64,000 bases of DNA from Siphlonurus alternatus (Eukaryota; Arthropoda; Insecta; Ephemeroptera; Siphlonuridae): assembly GCA_949825025.1 (NCBI GenBank), contig OX463781.1, forward strand, positions 312,501 to 376,500, written 5' to 3'. This document shows, piece after piece, positions 12,560 to 24,333 of the stretch. Position numbers and translations under genes: made by a program. The first letter of the stretch is position 1. Every line of letters begins with the position of its first letter. The notes under the pieces are model-generated. The model was not told where the DNA came from, made no database searches, and was given only the letters and a program-made list of their open reading frames with translations.

Positions 12560-12765
12560 TTAATCAAGACTAGAACCCCAAGACAGGGATGGAGGGCGCA
12601 CAGGATAGCACATACAAGGAGCCCGACAACCCTTAGGATGAGAGGAGTAAGGTGACTGGATGACGAGGTTACTAGGATAAGAAAGGAGGTGGCCTTGTGT
12701 TAGGAACTGTCCCGGCATTCACCTGGGAGTGACGATGGGAGACCACAGGAAACAATGAACAGTTA
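12560..12765 (-). mobile_element. SINE core and tail, arthropod-type
   Basis: On the minus strand the order is TTTCCTGTGGTCTCCCATCG, CCCAGGTGAATGCCGGGACA, GTTCCTAACACAAGGCCACC, and a C/T-rich tail with CCTCGTCATCCAG. I associate the GAATGCCGGGACAGTTCC theme with SINEs widespread in arthropods. This is recall, not a database result. No Pol III head is visible. Confidence 0.55.
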
Positions 12766-14681
12766 ATGGACGAGTTTTCTTTGACTTACATTGTCGTAAG
12801 CATATTTGATGTATATAAAAATATTTTACATTACAAGTTACCCCAGAATACTATTTTATGACATCATACCACACTCTCTCATATTTAATAATAAAAAAAT
12901 CAATAAATTTCTACCAGAATGCATTTTCATCCTATCTTTTTGCCGTGCATGGAAGTGCATTGATTATACAAATAAATTGAATAAATTTGCATATATTTAG
13001 TAGTATATTATGTAAATGGATTTTATATATAGGTCATAAAGCGGAAAATATTGTTGTTAAATTTAATCAGCGTAAAGTAGCTCATATAATATTGAGATAT
13101 TGTTATTGAAAATATATAGGGAGGAATTTATTGCTAGGAGAAAAATGCTTCGTTTTATAATATACGTAGCGTTGTGGGAGATATTATTATTTTATTTTTA
13201 ATCTGTGCATTGTAGTCAAATAAGTATTTTTTTTCTCACATTTTTTTCAAAAAGTTCATAAATAATAGATATTTAACAATATATGATTAAAAATTAAATA
13301 TTGTATCTTTCAAATTAAGTCAATTTATTGTTTTTAGTACTCGATTTTACTAAGTATGACACAGTTTTTCTTAAATTATTAAACAAGCGTAATTATTATT
13401 AATAAATAATAATTAATAAAGCAAAGAACCCGTATTAAGAAAAGTACTGGTTTATTTTGAAGACAAAATTTCGATTGTTCAGAATAATTGCAATGATAAT
13501 AGATGGTTATACAGGTTTTGACATCGTAATTTATGTGAAATGCAACAAATGTATCAGGACAGCTGTTGAAACTTATAAAATATTAATTTAAAAAGATAAG
13601 AAACCAATCAGGTCAAATCAAATTTAATTAAAAAGATTTCAATTAATAGCATAAAATAAAAAAAATTTAAAAAACAAATTAAACGCAACAATTTCTTAAC
13701 TTTCGGTGGTTTATTTCAATTTTTATTTGCATTGTGTTATACAAAAATATTTTTTAAATAATTTTGTATTATATAAAGTATAATGTATTATAGACTTAAA
13801 AGTACATCAAAGCAGAAATTTATTCCTCACATTCGCTTGTATAAAGAGAGATAAAGTTTTAAATTAAATAATACAAAAAAATCTCACGATAAATAAAAAA
13901 AATACATATTTAACACCGAGGAAAGCATCATAAACATTTTTATTAAAATTGGCCATCAAGCATTTTTACCATTCTTCCCTCCAGAGTGTATCTCAGGCTC
14001 CGGCAAAGTAATTTTTCTCAAGATATGTTTCCATTAATAAACGCCTGATAATTAAAAGTGATGTTACGGGAAAGGAAAATTTGTAAGAAAAGCACTTTGA
14101 AGCAGGAAGTTTCATTTCCTTCTAATTCTTAAGAGTTCTTTTTGTTGTGAAGAAATATTTTACCACGAATTTATTTACCATTTGTTTGTTGCTTAGAAAA
14201 ATTCGTAGCCTGTTTCATGTGTTTTATATAAACTATAAAAAAAAACAAGTTCAAAAGAGTATGCAATGTATTGCATTTATTTACATTTTGTATCGAAGTA
14301 AAGCAACATTTCTTCCGAAATATAAGCTGATAATTACGATGTAATTGATAATTATTAAATAAATACTATTCAAAATTCATACAACAAAAGCTCAGAATGT
14401 CAAAATGTATTACTTGCTAATTAATGAAATCAGAATTTTTGTAAGATATGAATTTAATTATAAAATTATTTATACCATATATTTACACTGCAGAAAAATG
14501 TAATTAATTTAATTCACAATGATTTCGGTGACATTTTAATTAATGAAATGATATTTGGCCTCTCATATGAGACCATTATGATTGTACGAAATTGTTCAAG
14601 CAGTACTCAATGGAGCTTATACAGTGATGTGGTATTTTCAACAGTTAAGTAGAATTTTATATCAAATTTCCTTAGCTTCTA
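12766..14681. other. Very AT-rich stretch, no gene seen
   Basis: About 1.9 kb of A/T-dominated DNA with scattered short open frames of no recognisable domain. No repeat family was assigned. Confidence 0.6.
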
Positions 14682-14684
14682 TAT

Positions 14685-14863
14685 GGGGGGGCATTCATAA
14701 AGCACTTTAATTCCAACTGTAGCCCCAAGTTTTATCCCTGGTACTAAAAATGGTGCTAAACTAGGAGCAAAACATGGTTAGCCCCTGGTTTAGCACCATG
14801 TTTAGTACCAGGGATAAAACTTGGGGCTAAAGTTGGGGATAAAGTGCTTTGTGAATGGCTCCC
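14685..14863. mobile_element. Harbinger-like MITE, 179 bp
   Basis: The inverted ends carry CATTCATAAAGCACTTTA on the left and TAAAGTGCTTTGTGAATG on the right, with G-rich tips. Long complementary arms (GCCCCAAGTTTTATCCCTGG and partner) meet near 14775. TAT at 14682-14684 and 14864-14866 fits a 3-bp duplication, typical of PIF/Harbinger. The class is inferred from duplication size. Confidence 0.8.
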
Positions 14864-14866
14864 TAT

Positions 14867-15794
14867 GTCTCTCTCCCTTTCTGAGTCAGTCTCTTATTTC
14901 GTATATAATATATTTCATATTAACTTCTTTGCACAACGAGCGAACATAAAAGCTTTCATTTTTAATGTTGTTATCGATTAAAGCAGAAGTAAAAACATTT
15001 TCAACTGAAATTCAGTGAAGAATTTTTATTTAAAATGCAACAACAAGGCGATTTCAAAAGAAAACTTTTACTTTGAAAACGAGAGTATGAACGATATTAT
15101 CTTAATAAGATCTTAGAATGCACTTTTGCAGCAATGAAATGCAACCTTGTCAGTGTTGTTACATGCAGTAAAACAAGGGAGCTTATCTCACTGTAACAAA
15201 ATATAACATGTTAAATTAGAGCGACCTATATAAATGAAATTGTATTGCTGGTCATTCCAGATTGCATTTGCAAATAACTTTGCAATTTACTGGACACATT
15301 TTACTAACTGAAGAAAAATAAATGTCGATTTGATAAATGGAAGTAATGGCCGAGTTCTGGTTTATAAATTTTACTTTAAAAAAGGAATTTTCACAAACGT
15401 ATGATTTCTAGTTGACAATTTGGTTTATATACTTGCATTTTTTACGCTGAAAAATTTTGTTAACTTGTTGTTTTTGTTAATTCTGTAGCAGTTTCAGTTA
15501 ATTTTCAACAAGGTACTGCATTTCCTTACAATCTAATTTTGAACTTTGATTTTTGAACTAATTTTAAATTTTAGTTCCTGTCAATAATTAATTTATTATG
15601 TTTATTCAAAAAACAGGTTACGTAATCCGATTATAAAGAATTATAATTAAACCAAACATACTCTCTACACAGAATTGGTAGATTGCAACAATTACTGAAA
15701 TTGCTATTGAAATAGTTTTAAAAAAATGTTAATTAAATTAAAACATTTGAATCAAAATACATTTGACTGCATCAATGGAACAAAAATTATTTAA
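14867..15794. other. AT-rich stretch, no gene seen
   Basis: No reading frame, RNA gene or repeat family was recognised. Confidence 0.55.
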
Positions 15795-16125
15795 CGATTA
15801 ACCTCAGTTACTACGTGAGTCAAAGGAAATTTCTGTCAGACGGAATCGAATGAAATAAGTTTTTTTATCTCGATAATGCTCTCAAACCTAATCACTTATG
15901 GTTTGAGCAGATTCAAGAAGGCACTTTCCTCACAAAAGATCAATTTCCTGTTTCCGTCCATAAGGCTAATGTTAAACTTTTACCTCAGTTTTCTCAAAAC
16001 TGATGGGACAAATCCACTTCAAAAATTTATATGCAACCTATTGATGGTGAGTTCTAAGTTCTTTGCAAGTCTTGTTCAATTCTAGGAGGCCGACACCAAG
16101 ATTTGAATCAACTGAGGTCAATCCT
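15795..16125. mobile_element. MITE family D, copy 1
   Basis: The ends CGATTAACCTCAGTTAC and ATCAACTGAGGTCAATCC are inverted relatives. The interior has CTTATGGTTTGAGCAG and TTTCCGTCCATAAGGC. The same element appears reversed at 24334-24662, and a third copy is at 56570-56935. The 69-codon frame inside is not conserved between copies. Confidence 0.75.
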
Positions 16126-16739
16126 TTTTTTATTATTATTTTTCATAAAACAGACATAATACATAAAAATATTTTGTAAATACTAAGAGTTTGAAAAACT
16201 AGGGATCGAGGAATGACAGTTTTGACGAGAAACGGTGATTTAAATATTAAATTTGTATTTTAAATGTACAATAAATGGAGCACAAATATGATGATAATAA
16301 TAATAATAAGAGTATAATACATAAAATTCGATACAGACGCAGCATCAAGATAAAAAAAAAATGGTGAATATTATAAAATAACTTTTAATGACAAGATAAA
16401 ACAAAATAATTAATGACATAAATTAAGAATGATAGATGCATTAATAAGATTACTTCGGAAGGAAAATTACAACATATAACAAAAAGTTGTTAGCTGTTCA
16501 ATGCAAAGGATATGAATAAGTTCAACGATTTCCAAGCAAACAGCTGACTTGTAATCTACCTCAAAAGATAAAGGTTCATAAAAATAAGTAAATTAAATTT
16601 AGCGAAGATTAGTAACATTCGCGTTAACAAAGCGTCATTCACAACACCAACGAGTTTTTATTTCTTAATAATAAAAACACGAAAACGCAAATCCAAGCTG
16701 AACAAATATAAATCCAGGCAAAGTAAAATTAACATGAAG
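16126..16739. other. AT-rich stretch, no gene seen
   Basis: Contains a short (TAA)n tract at about 16295-16309. Otherwise nothing was recognised. Confidence 0.55.
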
Positions 16740-17105
16740 TTCACCCGGAAGTAGCCGGAAACGAAAGGCTTCTGTCCATTCCATTTAAATTTTAATTATG
16801 ATGTTTGTTGACATGCTTACAAAATTCCTAGCCGCTAAGATGACGAGGAAGAGCAGATTGAACTCACTTCCGGTTGAAAACTTGGATTAATTTGACTGTA
16901 ACATACAAAATAACTGAACGAAACAGTTATATTATTTTAAATTTTCTTACGGAAGTAGCCGAAAGTGGAAATTCTCTAGCTTTCTGTTTTAAAATTCAAG
17001 GCACTGGGTTTTGCAGTATAACTACCGTGAAATTTAAACACTGAACATGAATTGGAAGTACACTTGCGGCAACTTCCGGTTCCCACGTCACACAAATTTG
17101 ACTGT
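16740..17105. mobile_element. MITE family E, tandem or composite copies
   Basis: Arms with CCCGGAAGTAGCCGGAAAC at about 16743 and ACGGAAGTAGCCGAAAGTGG at about 16941 are each followed by an opposing ACTTCCGG end (16868, 17076) and then AATTTGACTGTAAC. That suggests two adjacent copies. Family members recur at 25640, 26463, 51375, 54000, 60600 and 61445. Confidence 0.65.
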
Positions 17106-17350
17106 AACTGTGTAATGGTTTCATAAGAACTAACATAAACTCTAATTTCCATGGGCTACATTACGTGCGATCGTTAATTATAATTAAATTTCGCGGTGTT
17201 TTAACAACGTGGCTCTATTCTATTCCCTACACGATAACACAGTCCGCCACAGTGTAAACAGGTAGCTCATGGCAGGTAGACATACATGTACGTCGGATAA
17301 ATTGATTAAAGGTAAAGAGGTCTTGCTTGTTGGTTAAAATCTTTGTGTGG

Positions 17351-17707
17351 GAGGTGTGGTGCAGTGCATTGACCAGGTCTCGTCAGATCACCAAAGTCAA
17401 GCATCGCTGAACGTGATTGAATGGGTAAAGAATTTTTTACAAAAACTACGTTTTCCATTACCCAGGGCTAAATAATTACGCTTTTCCACTGTGTGGTTTT
17501 CCTGGCTTTGGACCATTACACCTCCAGTTCATTGACAAAAAGCTACAGCGCCCATCCTGGTTGAAGTTTCCACGTTTCCCTCAGTCGCAGGCAAATACCG
17601 GGATGCATACCAGGATGGCAAATACCGGGATACCGGGAATGGGGGTGGCCGGTGAAAAGCTTAACTTAGGGTTTTGGAAAGTTCGGGGTTTAGTGAGTAA
17701 TTAGTAG
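17351..17707 (+). mobile_element. 5S-rRNA-derived SINE, full length
   Basis: The head has GAGGTGTGGTGCAGTGCATT and TCGTCAGATCACCAAAGTCA, close to the 5S rRNA middle region. A linker with TCCACTGTGTGG follows, then the core CATCCTGGTTGAAGTTTCC, GCAGGCAAATACCGGGATG and a tail ending TTAGTGAGTAATTAG. The core holds a short internal duplication of AAATACCGGGAT. This copy and the one at 210-545 define both ends of the family. Confidence 0.85.
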
Positions 17708-18139
17708 GTAAAAGCACATAATTTCGGATTGACAAAATAAATTACAAACTTGCATCGCTTGGAGCTACATTGTTGAGGTGACGTTGGTGATGCCCCGAGA
17801 TGTATTTCTCTATTACAATTGTTAGTGACAAGCAGCAAATGTGCGCTGCAGATGCAACTCGTAACACACTTTTGCATGACAGAACTTGCAATGTCGTCGT
17901 TTTAACAGAATACCATCGAACTGTGGAAAATTCACTTATCACTTTACAGTTATTATTTATTTTATTTTTTGTTACTTTTAACAGCCTACAATTTTCATGC
18001 CCCACTGCTAAAGGTATGTTCGGAAAATATGAAAGGAGATAAAAAATTTGATTTTCAAGTATATTAAACTCTTGGTTGAAATGTCATGGTATAATCAACT
18101 CACATCCTGTGCACATGTATTAAATCCAATCTTACAACG
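17708..18139. other. Unassigned stretch
   Basis: Overlapping open frames of 87 codons (minus) and 80 codons (plus) occur here. Neither shows a domain, a signal peptide with a supporting context, or splice support, so neither is called. Confidence 0.45.
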
Positions 18140-18300
18140 TACTTTTACCTCAAAAATTCATCTTAATATGTCTTCTTCGCTCAAAGTGAGGATGAAATGG
18201 AGACATAATTCTATTTTTTTGTGCTAAATAAGATAAGAAAAGACGAAATTTCGTCTTTCTCCCTGTAAATAAGAGAAAATGACGAGGAGAACGTTAAAGT
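18140..18300 (-). repeat. Dispersed repeat family F
   Basis: Contains CGCTCAAAGTGAGGATGAAA, TGGAGACATAATTC and GACGAAATTTCGTCTTTC, as in the copies at 11880 and 20335. Confidence 0.6.
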
Positions 18301-18355
18301 GGAATAAAATTAAAATTAAATTTACCTAAATTTTGGTAGCCTCTTTGCGATATAT

Positions 18356-18712
18356 TGTCGCAGTCTCTTGAAGGGTGTCCTGCTTGCCAGGACGGGGCGT
18401 CCCTAAAGTTAGCCTAATTAGAGTGAGAAGGAATAAGTATTTAAAGGAAAGTCACAACAAAGGTTGGACTATGGTTTATTATTAAAAGACAGAGCATAAC
18501 AACAAGTACACAAACAAAGAGAGAGGTAGTACCTTTTATAACTAAGAGTAAGAGTGCCCTCAGGCACAACCATCGGTGGTGGCTCCCATCTTCAATCTAT
18601 CTCGAGCTGGGCCGAGGCGCCTCTCAGCAGCAGCTTGCAATTGCAACGTAAGCAGTTACACACTGCAGCCGGACTACTCTAGCCGTGTAACAACCCAGCT
18701 CGCCACATGACA
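18356..18712 (-). mobile_element. Probable solo LTR, 357 bp
   Basis: Bounded by TGTCGCAGTC and CCACATGACA (TG...CA). On the minus strand a TATAAAAGGT box (18531-18540) precedes an AATAAACC polyadenylation-type signal (18474-18481) by about 60 bases, the order expected of U3-R-U5. The interior is GC-richer than its surroundings. The 4-5 bases outside the two ends do not match, so the limits or the call could be wrong. No gag or pol was found nearby. Confidence 0.5.
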
Positions 18713-18833
18713 TTAGAGGTAGCACATTAATGTGCGGGGTTAGAGTTACCCCAAGCTGGAAGACTCATTGTTGGCCAGCCCAACTCAAGACGCTCTACCC
18801 TAGACGCGACAATATTCAACAAATTATTTTTTG

Positions 18834-19455
18834 TAGGGCTGTAGAAATCTTGAAAAATTTTCAGCTCGGTCTCGAAAAAAAAAGCTCAAGTTGTCTCGAA
18901 ACCCGATATTTCGGGTTGAAAATCGAACCAAGTTCCAAAATCAAGCTAAGCTCAAAAATCGAGCCAAATCTTGAAATGGCTCGAAATCAAGTCAAAGCTC
19001 GAAAATTTTATTTTTTGCTTTATAGATAACTGTGCAATAATTTTGATAGAATCCATGAATACGCAAATTAATCATAACAAACTAGGAAGATTTTTTTAAA
19101 TTAATTTTGCGTTCTCTTTCAATTTGAGTGTGCTATAATTTAGTAGAAAAAAAAAACACAGCGGAACTACAAGATATTTTTTCCTGTTTAATTGAGGACC
19201 TTTATATATAGTTATGAATTTTCAATTGAACTAACTTAACTATTTCATACCCTCTCAATAACGCCTACTTCATAGTCAAGCAATTTTATTCTTAATTTTT
19301 TTATTTTATTTTATTTTTTTTTTCAAATAAGTTAGCGATGTTATATTAGTTCTGATATTAGCGTAAACATTGAAGCATTCAAAGTTAAACACAGTATTGT
19401 TATAACTAAGTCGTGTGAAGAAGTTTTAAGAAAAAGTCGAGATAATATACATATA

Positions 19456-19534
<79 letters not shown>

Positions 19535-20152
19535 TGTATATATGTATATCTATAAATACCTCATTCTCATGCTAAACTTTTTGACCATTTTACCTGCTTG
19601 TGTCCTTGCATGTGTCAATCGCAGTGTGATAAAAGATTTCCAAGAAAGAACTTAACATTGGCAGAAAATTAAGGGACGCGTTTATTTTTGTATTGAATAA
19701 AAATTTTATAGCAAAGCTCTCTATTTACATTTTTAAATGTCAGTCAACCTTAAATACCGCTACTTCCTCCCTGCGTGTCTGTCCATCGGTGTTGGACCCT
19801 CCAGGTAGTATTTTTACTAGATCAACAACACCACAACACAAGTTAAATAACGTATACGTATAAGAGAATATTCAACTAAAACTCCCATTAAGTGAAGACA
19901 TGTGCAGTACCAATAGCGTATAATAGTAATTAAGTATATAAAATATATTTTTTTCTGAATTTACATAGTAAAAATAAATTAACAATTCAAGCAACGGCCC
20001 AATACTCGAAAATCTCGGATTTGGTTCGAATCTCGAGAATTTCGATTTCGGCTCAAAACTTAAAAATTTGGTTTTCGGTACACAATAAAATCGAGATCCC
20101 GAAAATTTTGGCTCGATCTGACTCGAATCTCAAAATCGATTTCACAGCCCTA
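18834..20152. mobile_element. Non-autonomous hAT-like transposon, 1319 bp
   Basis: The ends TAGGGCTGTAGAAATC and GATTTCACAGCCCTA are flanked by perfect 8-bp duplications ATTTTTTG (18826-18833 and 20153-20160). Subterminal stretches repeat TCGAAA/CTCGAA-type motifs. The middle is AT-rich with an (AT)n tract. It shares its termini with 2813-4342 but its interior differs. It encodes no transposase. A 99-codon frame at 18730-19029 merely crosses the left end. Confidence 0.87.
19445..19540. repeat. (AT)n microsatellite inside hAT element
   Basis: A TA-rich tract with a few interruptions, located in the middle of the element at 18834-20152. Confidence 0.9.
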
Positions 20153-20334
20153 ATTTTTTGTAGTTTTGTAAAATGATAACTTGACTAAAAGTTGGTAGTA
20201 TGTCTCAGGATTTATTATGTAATATTTTGCGTCGCACTTGTAAGTTTATGCACATTTATTAGTAGTTAAATTTTTGTTTAATTTAATTTATGGTTGTGTT
20301 TGTAACTGTATGATGTCTTCCATAGCCCGAACTC

Positions 20335-20415
20335 AAAAACACGTCTTCTTTCCTTCACGCTCAAAGTGAGGATAAAATGGAGAGATGCAAAAATATTTTA
20401 TATACACATTGTAGT

Positions 20416-20503
<88 letters not shown>

Positions 20504-20795
20504 TCTCTCTCCCTCTCTCTCTCCCTCTCCCTCTCCCTCTCCCTCTCCCTCTCCCTCTCCCTCTCCCTCTCCCTCTCCCTCTCCCTCTCCCTCTCCCTCT
20601 CCCTCTCCCTCTCCCTCTCCCTCTCCCTCTCCCTCTCCCTCTCCCTCTCCCTCTCCCTCTCCCTCTCCCTCTCCCTCTCCCTCTCCCTCTCCCTCTCCCT
20701 CTCCCTCTCCCTCTCCCTCTCCCTCTCCCTCTCCCTCTCCCTCTCCCTCTCTCTCGGAAAATGTGAAGAAAAAAGACGAGACGTTGAAATTAAAT
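20335..20795 (-). repeat. Family F repeat expanded by a microsatellite
   Basis: The left part CACGCTCAAAGTGAGGATAA and the right part GTGAAGAAAAAAGACGAGAC match other family F copies. Between them the copy is filled by the CT/CTCCCT tract. The family is elsewhere only about 160-200 bp, so this copy has been stretched. Confidence 0.6.
20420..20754. repeat. (CT)n and (CTCCCT)n microsatellite
   Basis: About 335 bases, first CT dinucleotides with a CACT interruption, then a highly regular CTCCCT hexamer from about 20515 to 20745. The apparent Ser-Leu and Pro-Leu proteins in two frames are artefacts of the repeat. Confidence 0.97.
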
Positions 20796-21197
20796 TTATG
20801 TTGAAATTAAATTTATTTCAACTTGGTGCTTCATTATAGTTATGTAAATAACACAAAATAATGAAAAAATTGCTTTGTTTTTATGTAAATCTTAGAATGA
20901 AATATTTCACAGAAAGTAAATTAAATTCCATTAATCATGTCAACAGCTGCTAGCTAGACTCGGAGATCTAACCAAGTCGGGGAATTTACTTTGTGAGATG
21001 TACGACTCGTGACAACACTCAACTCTCATTTGTTGATGTAGATCAAACAAGTGATGCGTTTTGCATTGTTTTGTCATTTTTCAACTTAACCCTACTGTTG
21101 TTCCATTGACAAATTTTCACAAGTGACTGCATTTAACCTCCTGAACTTGACCCAGTATATTTCCTTAGTATCCAAATCTGGGCTGCCATTGCCAATA
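20796..21197. other. Unassigned stretch
   Basis: Moderately AT-rich, no gene or repeat recognised. Confidence 0.5.
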
Positions 21198-21375
21198 GAA
21201 ATCCATCCCAAGATTCACCTGGTTGTGACCGAGGGAACCATGGAAGCCTCAGTCAAGATGGTTGGCAATTGATGGCAGATGCCATCAATCACCTCCTGGA
21301 TGCACGATTGGGTGTTCTTTTAGCAAGCACCACTTGTGAAAAGTTTGGTGGTACCTGGTATCGTACTCCCATATA
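21198..21375 (-). mobile_element. tRNA-headed SINE copy
   Basis: ATCCATCCCAAGATTCACCT, GTGACCGAGGGAACCATGG and CCTCAGTCAAGATGG form the core. The high-coordinate end has a diverged B-box (GGTACCTGGTATCGTACTCC). Confidence 0.7.
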
Positions 21376-21551
21376 TTTTATTACGAACTAGATGTACATG
21401 CAATATAATGTCAGCAATTTTTTCTCCGTCTGTAACCATGTAGTAAAATATTTATTGATATTTTGTATAAATAGTAAGACATGCACCAGATGACAAAATT
21501 AAACTGCACCACTCCTTCATAGACAGCGTAGCAACGAACACCCTAAAATTA

Positions 21552-22238
21552 GGTTGCTGCATGCCATTTTTTTAGTAGTTCAATTGAAAGAGGAGGTTGA
21601 GAAATGCACCTATGAATTAATATGTGATTTTTTTTAGTACTGCATCATACCTGAAATAGAGTTGATAAGAGGTCACGTGACCTGGAGGCTTTGTCCGCAA
21701 CGCCTATGACGTCATTACATTCTTTGGTTCAACTATATAATGCTTGTAAACAACCGCGTTGCTATGGAAACAAATAATAATTTTTAATAAACAAGCAACA
21801 ATGCAATAATTGTTTACATGTGTTATATAGCAAGGTTGGCTTTATACAGGTTAAGCCACGTGCGTATTTCGTGCGTCATTTTTCCACTATTTCCAGGACC
21901 CATTGCACCGCGAAAATTCAAAAATAGCATTGCATCATGGGCGCATTCAAAGTTTCGCGGCACGATGGGTCCTGGAATACTTGAATCTGATTGGCTAAGC
22001 CCGTTAACATTGGTCAAATTGGAGGCTTAACCTGTATAAAGCCAACCTTGTTATATAGATAAACCAAAGAATGTAATGACGTCATAGGCGTTTCGGAAGG
22101 CGCCTCCAGGTCACGTGACCTCTTATCATCTCCATTTTAGGTATGATGCAGTACTAAAAAAAATCGCATAAAATTCATAGGTGCATTTCTCAACCTCCTC
22201 TTTCGATTGAGCTACTAAAAAAATGGCATGCAGCAACC
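21552..22238. mobile_element. Palindromic MITE, family M1, with nested insertion
   Basis: The ends GGTTGCTGCATGCCATTTTT and its complement are flanked by AATTA/TAATT, as in the copy at 6576-6998. The arms contain GTCACGTGACCTGGAGGC and TGACGTCA (21707, 22077). The centre is interrupted by a complete hAT-like MITE at 21831-22050. Without that insertion the length would be about 459 bp, near the other copy's 423 bp. Confidence 0.88.
21831..22050. mobile_element. Nested hAT-like MITE, 220 bp
   Basis: Perfect ~27-bp terminal inverted repeats begin CAAGGTTGGCTTTATACAGG. They are flanked by exact 8-bp duplications TTATATAG at 21823-21830 and 22051-22058. A second inner palindrome pairs CAGGACCCATTG with a CGATGGGTCCTG partner. 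The CAAGG start and 8-bp duplication fit hAT. Confidence 0.92.
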
Positions 22239-22490
22239 TAATTACATTTAGTTTTTTTTTCCTTTTCGAAATTAGACACATTTTGTTAGAGTTAAGGAAA
22301 CCTATAGGAAATCTTAAATTGCACGGACTCAAGGTATGTGATTTCATTCTGTGAATTTAATTTAGTTACTTCATTCAAAATCATTCAGATGTTCCAAATA
22401 CAAAAAATATTAAAAAATTTATTAAAAAAATAAATGTTTCATAAAAATTCATGTTTAAATTTGCATCAAAAACAGGTCTCAAATTACAAA

Positions 22491-22818
22491 TAGAGTATTG
22501 ACCTCAATATTTTTTATTGCAGAAATGGCCAGGGGGTGCAAAGTTATGGTACCCTGAGTTTTTTTCAGATTTTTGAGAGACCGGGAACTTTTTTTTTTAA
22601 TTATTAAGTTAAGTTAAGTTCTTTTTGTGACGTCACGAGGCGGCAAGCCAATCTTTTTCTTAAGGAGCGGCGCCTCGTGACGTGACGAAATGGACTTTCA
22701 ATATTTTTTTAAAAATAGTTCCAGGTCTTAAAAAAATCTGAAAAATCAGGGCATGCAGCATAACTTTGCACCCTCCATCAATTTCTGCAATAAAACAAAA
22801 TTAAGGTCGATACTCCAT
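22491..22818. mobile_element. Foldback element, family A, copy 2
   Basis: GAGTATTGACCTCAATATTT, AGAAATGGCCAGGGGGTGCA and TTTGTGACGTCACGAGGCGG form the left arm, and the complementary arm ends GGTCGATACTCCA. The centre CTTTTTCTTAAGGAGCGGCG matches 10903-11225. Confidence 0.85.
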
Positions 22819-22858
22819 TAGACATGCATTCACCAAGTGATGTTGTTAGAGTATATAA

Positions 22859-23065
22859 TCAACATTCGCATAATATTTCTTCACGCCTGCTGCAAGCGTG
22901 CGAAGTTGCGGTATACAGTAAGAAATTTAGTCCTTGCGTACGTCACAACTCAATGCTAATCGGGACTGGCTGTGTGTTGTGACGTCAACAAGGACCTTCT
23001 TTGCAGTGCAACTTCATACGGTCGAACTGCGCGTGGATAATAATAATGCGAATGTTGAACACTTT
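22859..23065. mobile_element. Palindromic MITE-like element
   Basis: The outer ends CAACATTCGCATAATATT and AATAATGCGAATGTTG are inverted. The inner arms GAAGTTGC... and ...GCAACTTC, and TAGTCCTTGCG... versus ...CAAGGACC, are imperfectly complementary. Contains TGACGTCA at 22980. No clear target duplication was found. Confidence 0.65.
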
Positions 23066-23380
23066 GTGTTTGTCTAATTTGTAAATTCAGGCCTCCATAC
23101 CTTTTTAAAAAGTTGAATTTTTTTATTTTTTATCATAGTCAGACGTACTTTAAGTTTTGGTAATGAAGGAGTTGAGTATCTTCTCGATGGAAGCTTGAGT
23201 ACAAAATCAAAACTTTACATCATATATTGCAAGATATACCGAACACATTCAGACAATAGAATTCAGATTCTTTTTCTTTACAATATAACATAAAGAGATA
23301 TTGAGAACATATTTAAAAAAAAGCACACAAATACATAAAAATAGTGTGAATATTTTTTTTATCAAACACTAATTGGGTTA

Positions 23381-23724
23381 TGTTAATTAATTACTCATGA
23401 AGTTCAAGACCCAGAACCATTCAAATCTAGAATTTTCGTTAATTGGCTCATCGGGAAGGCTCATGAAGACTAAAAGTACGTTGTCTAATCTCTGCCACGG
23501 CCTTGCAATCCATTCCTGTATTTGCTGTGACTGAGGAAAGCGTGGAAACCTCAACCAGGATGGACGCTACAGCTTTTGTCAATAAACCGGAAGTGTAAAA
23601 TGGTACATAGCCAGGAAAACATATAGTGGAAAAGCACAACGATTAAATCCTGGCTGGGAAATTTGATTTTTGTCAAAAGAGGCCACCTATCCAACTACTA
23701 ACCACAACCACACTCGACGTTGCT

Positions 23725-23757
<33 letters not shown>

Positions 23758-24003
23758 GTTGTTTATTGAGTATCAGTACAGAAAAAAACAGTACAACAAC
23801 TCAATGGGTGACGTGAAAAAGGATATCCCATTCACTAAAGTGTCCAGTCACCCACACAAAAAATAACAACAATAATAATATCAGATATTATCTGATATTA
23901 TTAGATAATATTTAGATATATTAGATAATTTACTTATATTAGATAATTTACTTCGGCGATCTGACGAGACCCGGTCAATTAAGCGCACTGCGCCTAAACT
24001 TTC
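23381..24003 (-). mobile_element. 5S-rRNA-derived SINE, split by an insertion
   Basis: The tail and core (23381-23690) and the 5S-like part with ACCACAACCACACTCGACGT are separated from the head (ACTTCGGCGATCTGACGAGA onward, to about 24003) by about 225 foreign bases. In intact copies GCTTGACTTCGG is continuous, so the interruption lies in the middle of the 5S-like box. Confidence 0.85.
23725..23948 (-). mobile_element. 5'-truncated LINE 3' end inside SINE
   Basis: On the minus strand this ends CTCAATAAACAACTATTATT followed by (ATT)n. That is a polyadenylation-like signal plus microsatellite tail, typical of some LINEs. The body is ~160 bp and non-coding. The distal part has an ATCAGATAATATCTGAT palindrome and duplicated TTAGATAATTTACTT at the junction, which may be the target duplication. 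Confidence 0.6.
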
Positions 24004-24333
24004 ACAGTATACAATGTTATACACAAATCAGAAAAAAATAGTCACAGTTAGTTGAAAGGCAAAACAATTTGAATGAAACAATAAATTCAAAATATATACA
24101 GTGCACATGTATGATAAAATGATTTATGTTTAAGTAGTATCAGAACAAACAGATATTTTCTTAATATTTACTGAAAACATCTTCACTCATGTCATTTTCT
24201 TTGTCAGATAGACCGTCATACAAAAAAGAATTGTGCTACATTCTTCTTCTTAAAATATAAACAATGGAAATTATTAAAATGCTATAAATTGTATTATGCC
24301 TGTCTAAATCACTGTTAAAAAATTAGTTAAGGA

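Noticed and set aside
20366..20839. 157- and 129-codon Ser-Leu / Pro-Leu open frames
   Set aside because: They are translations of the CT and CTCCCT microsatellite, open in several frames at once.
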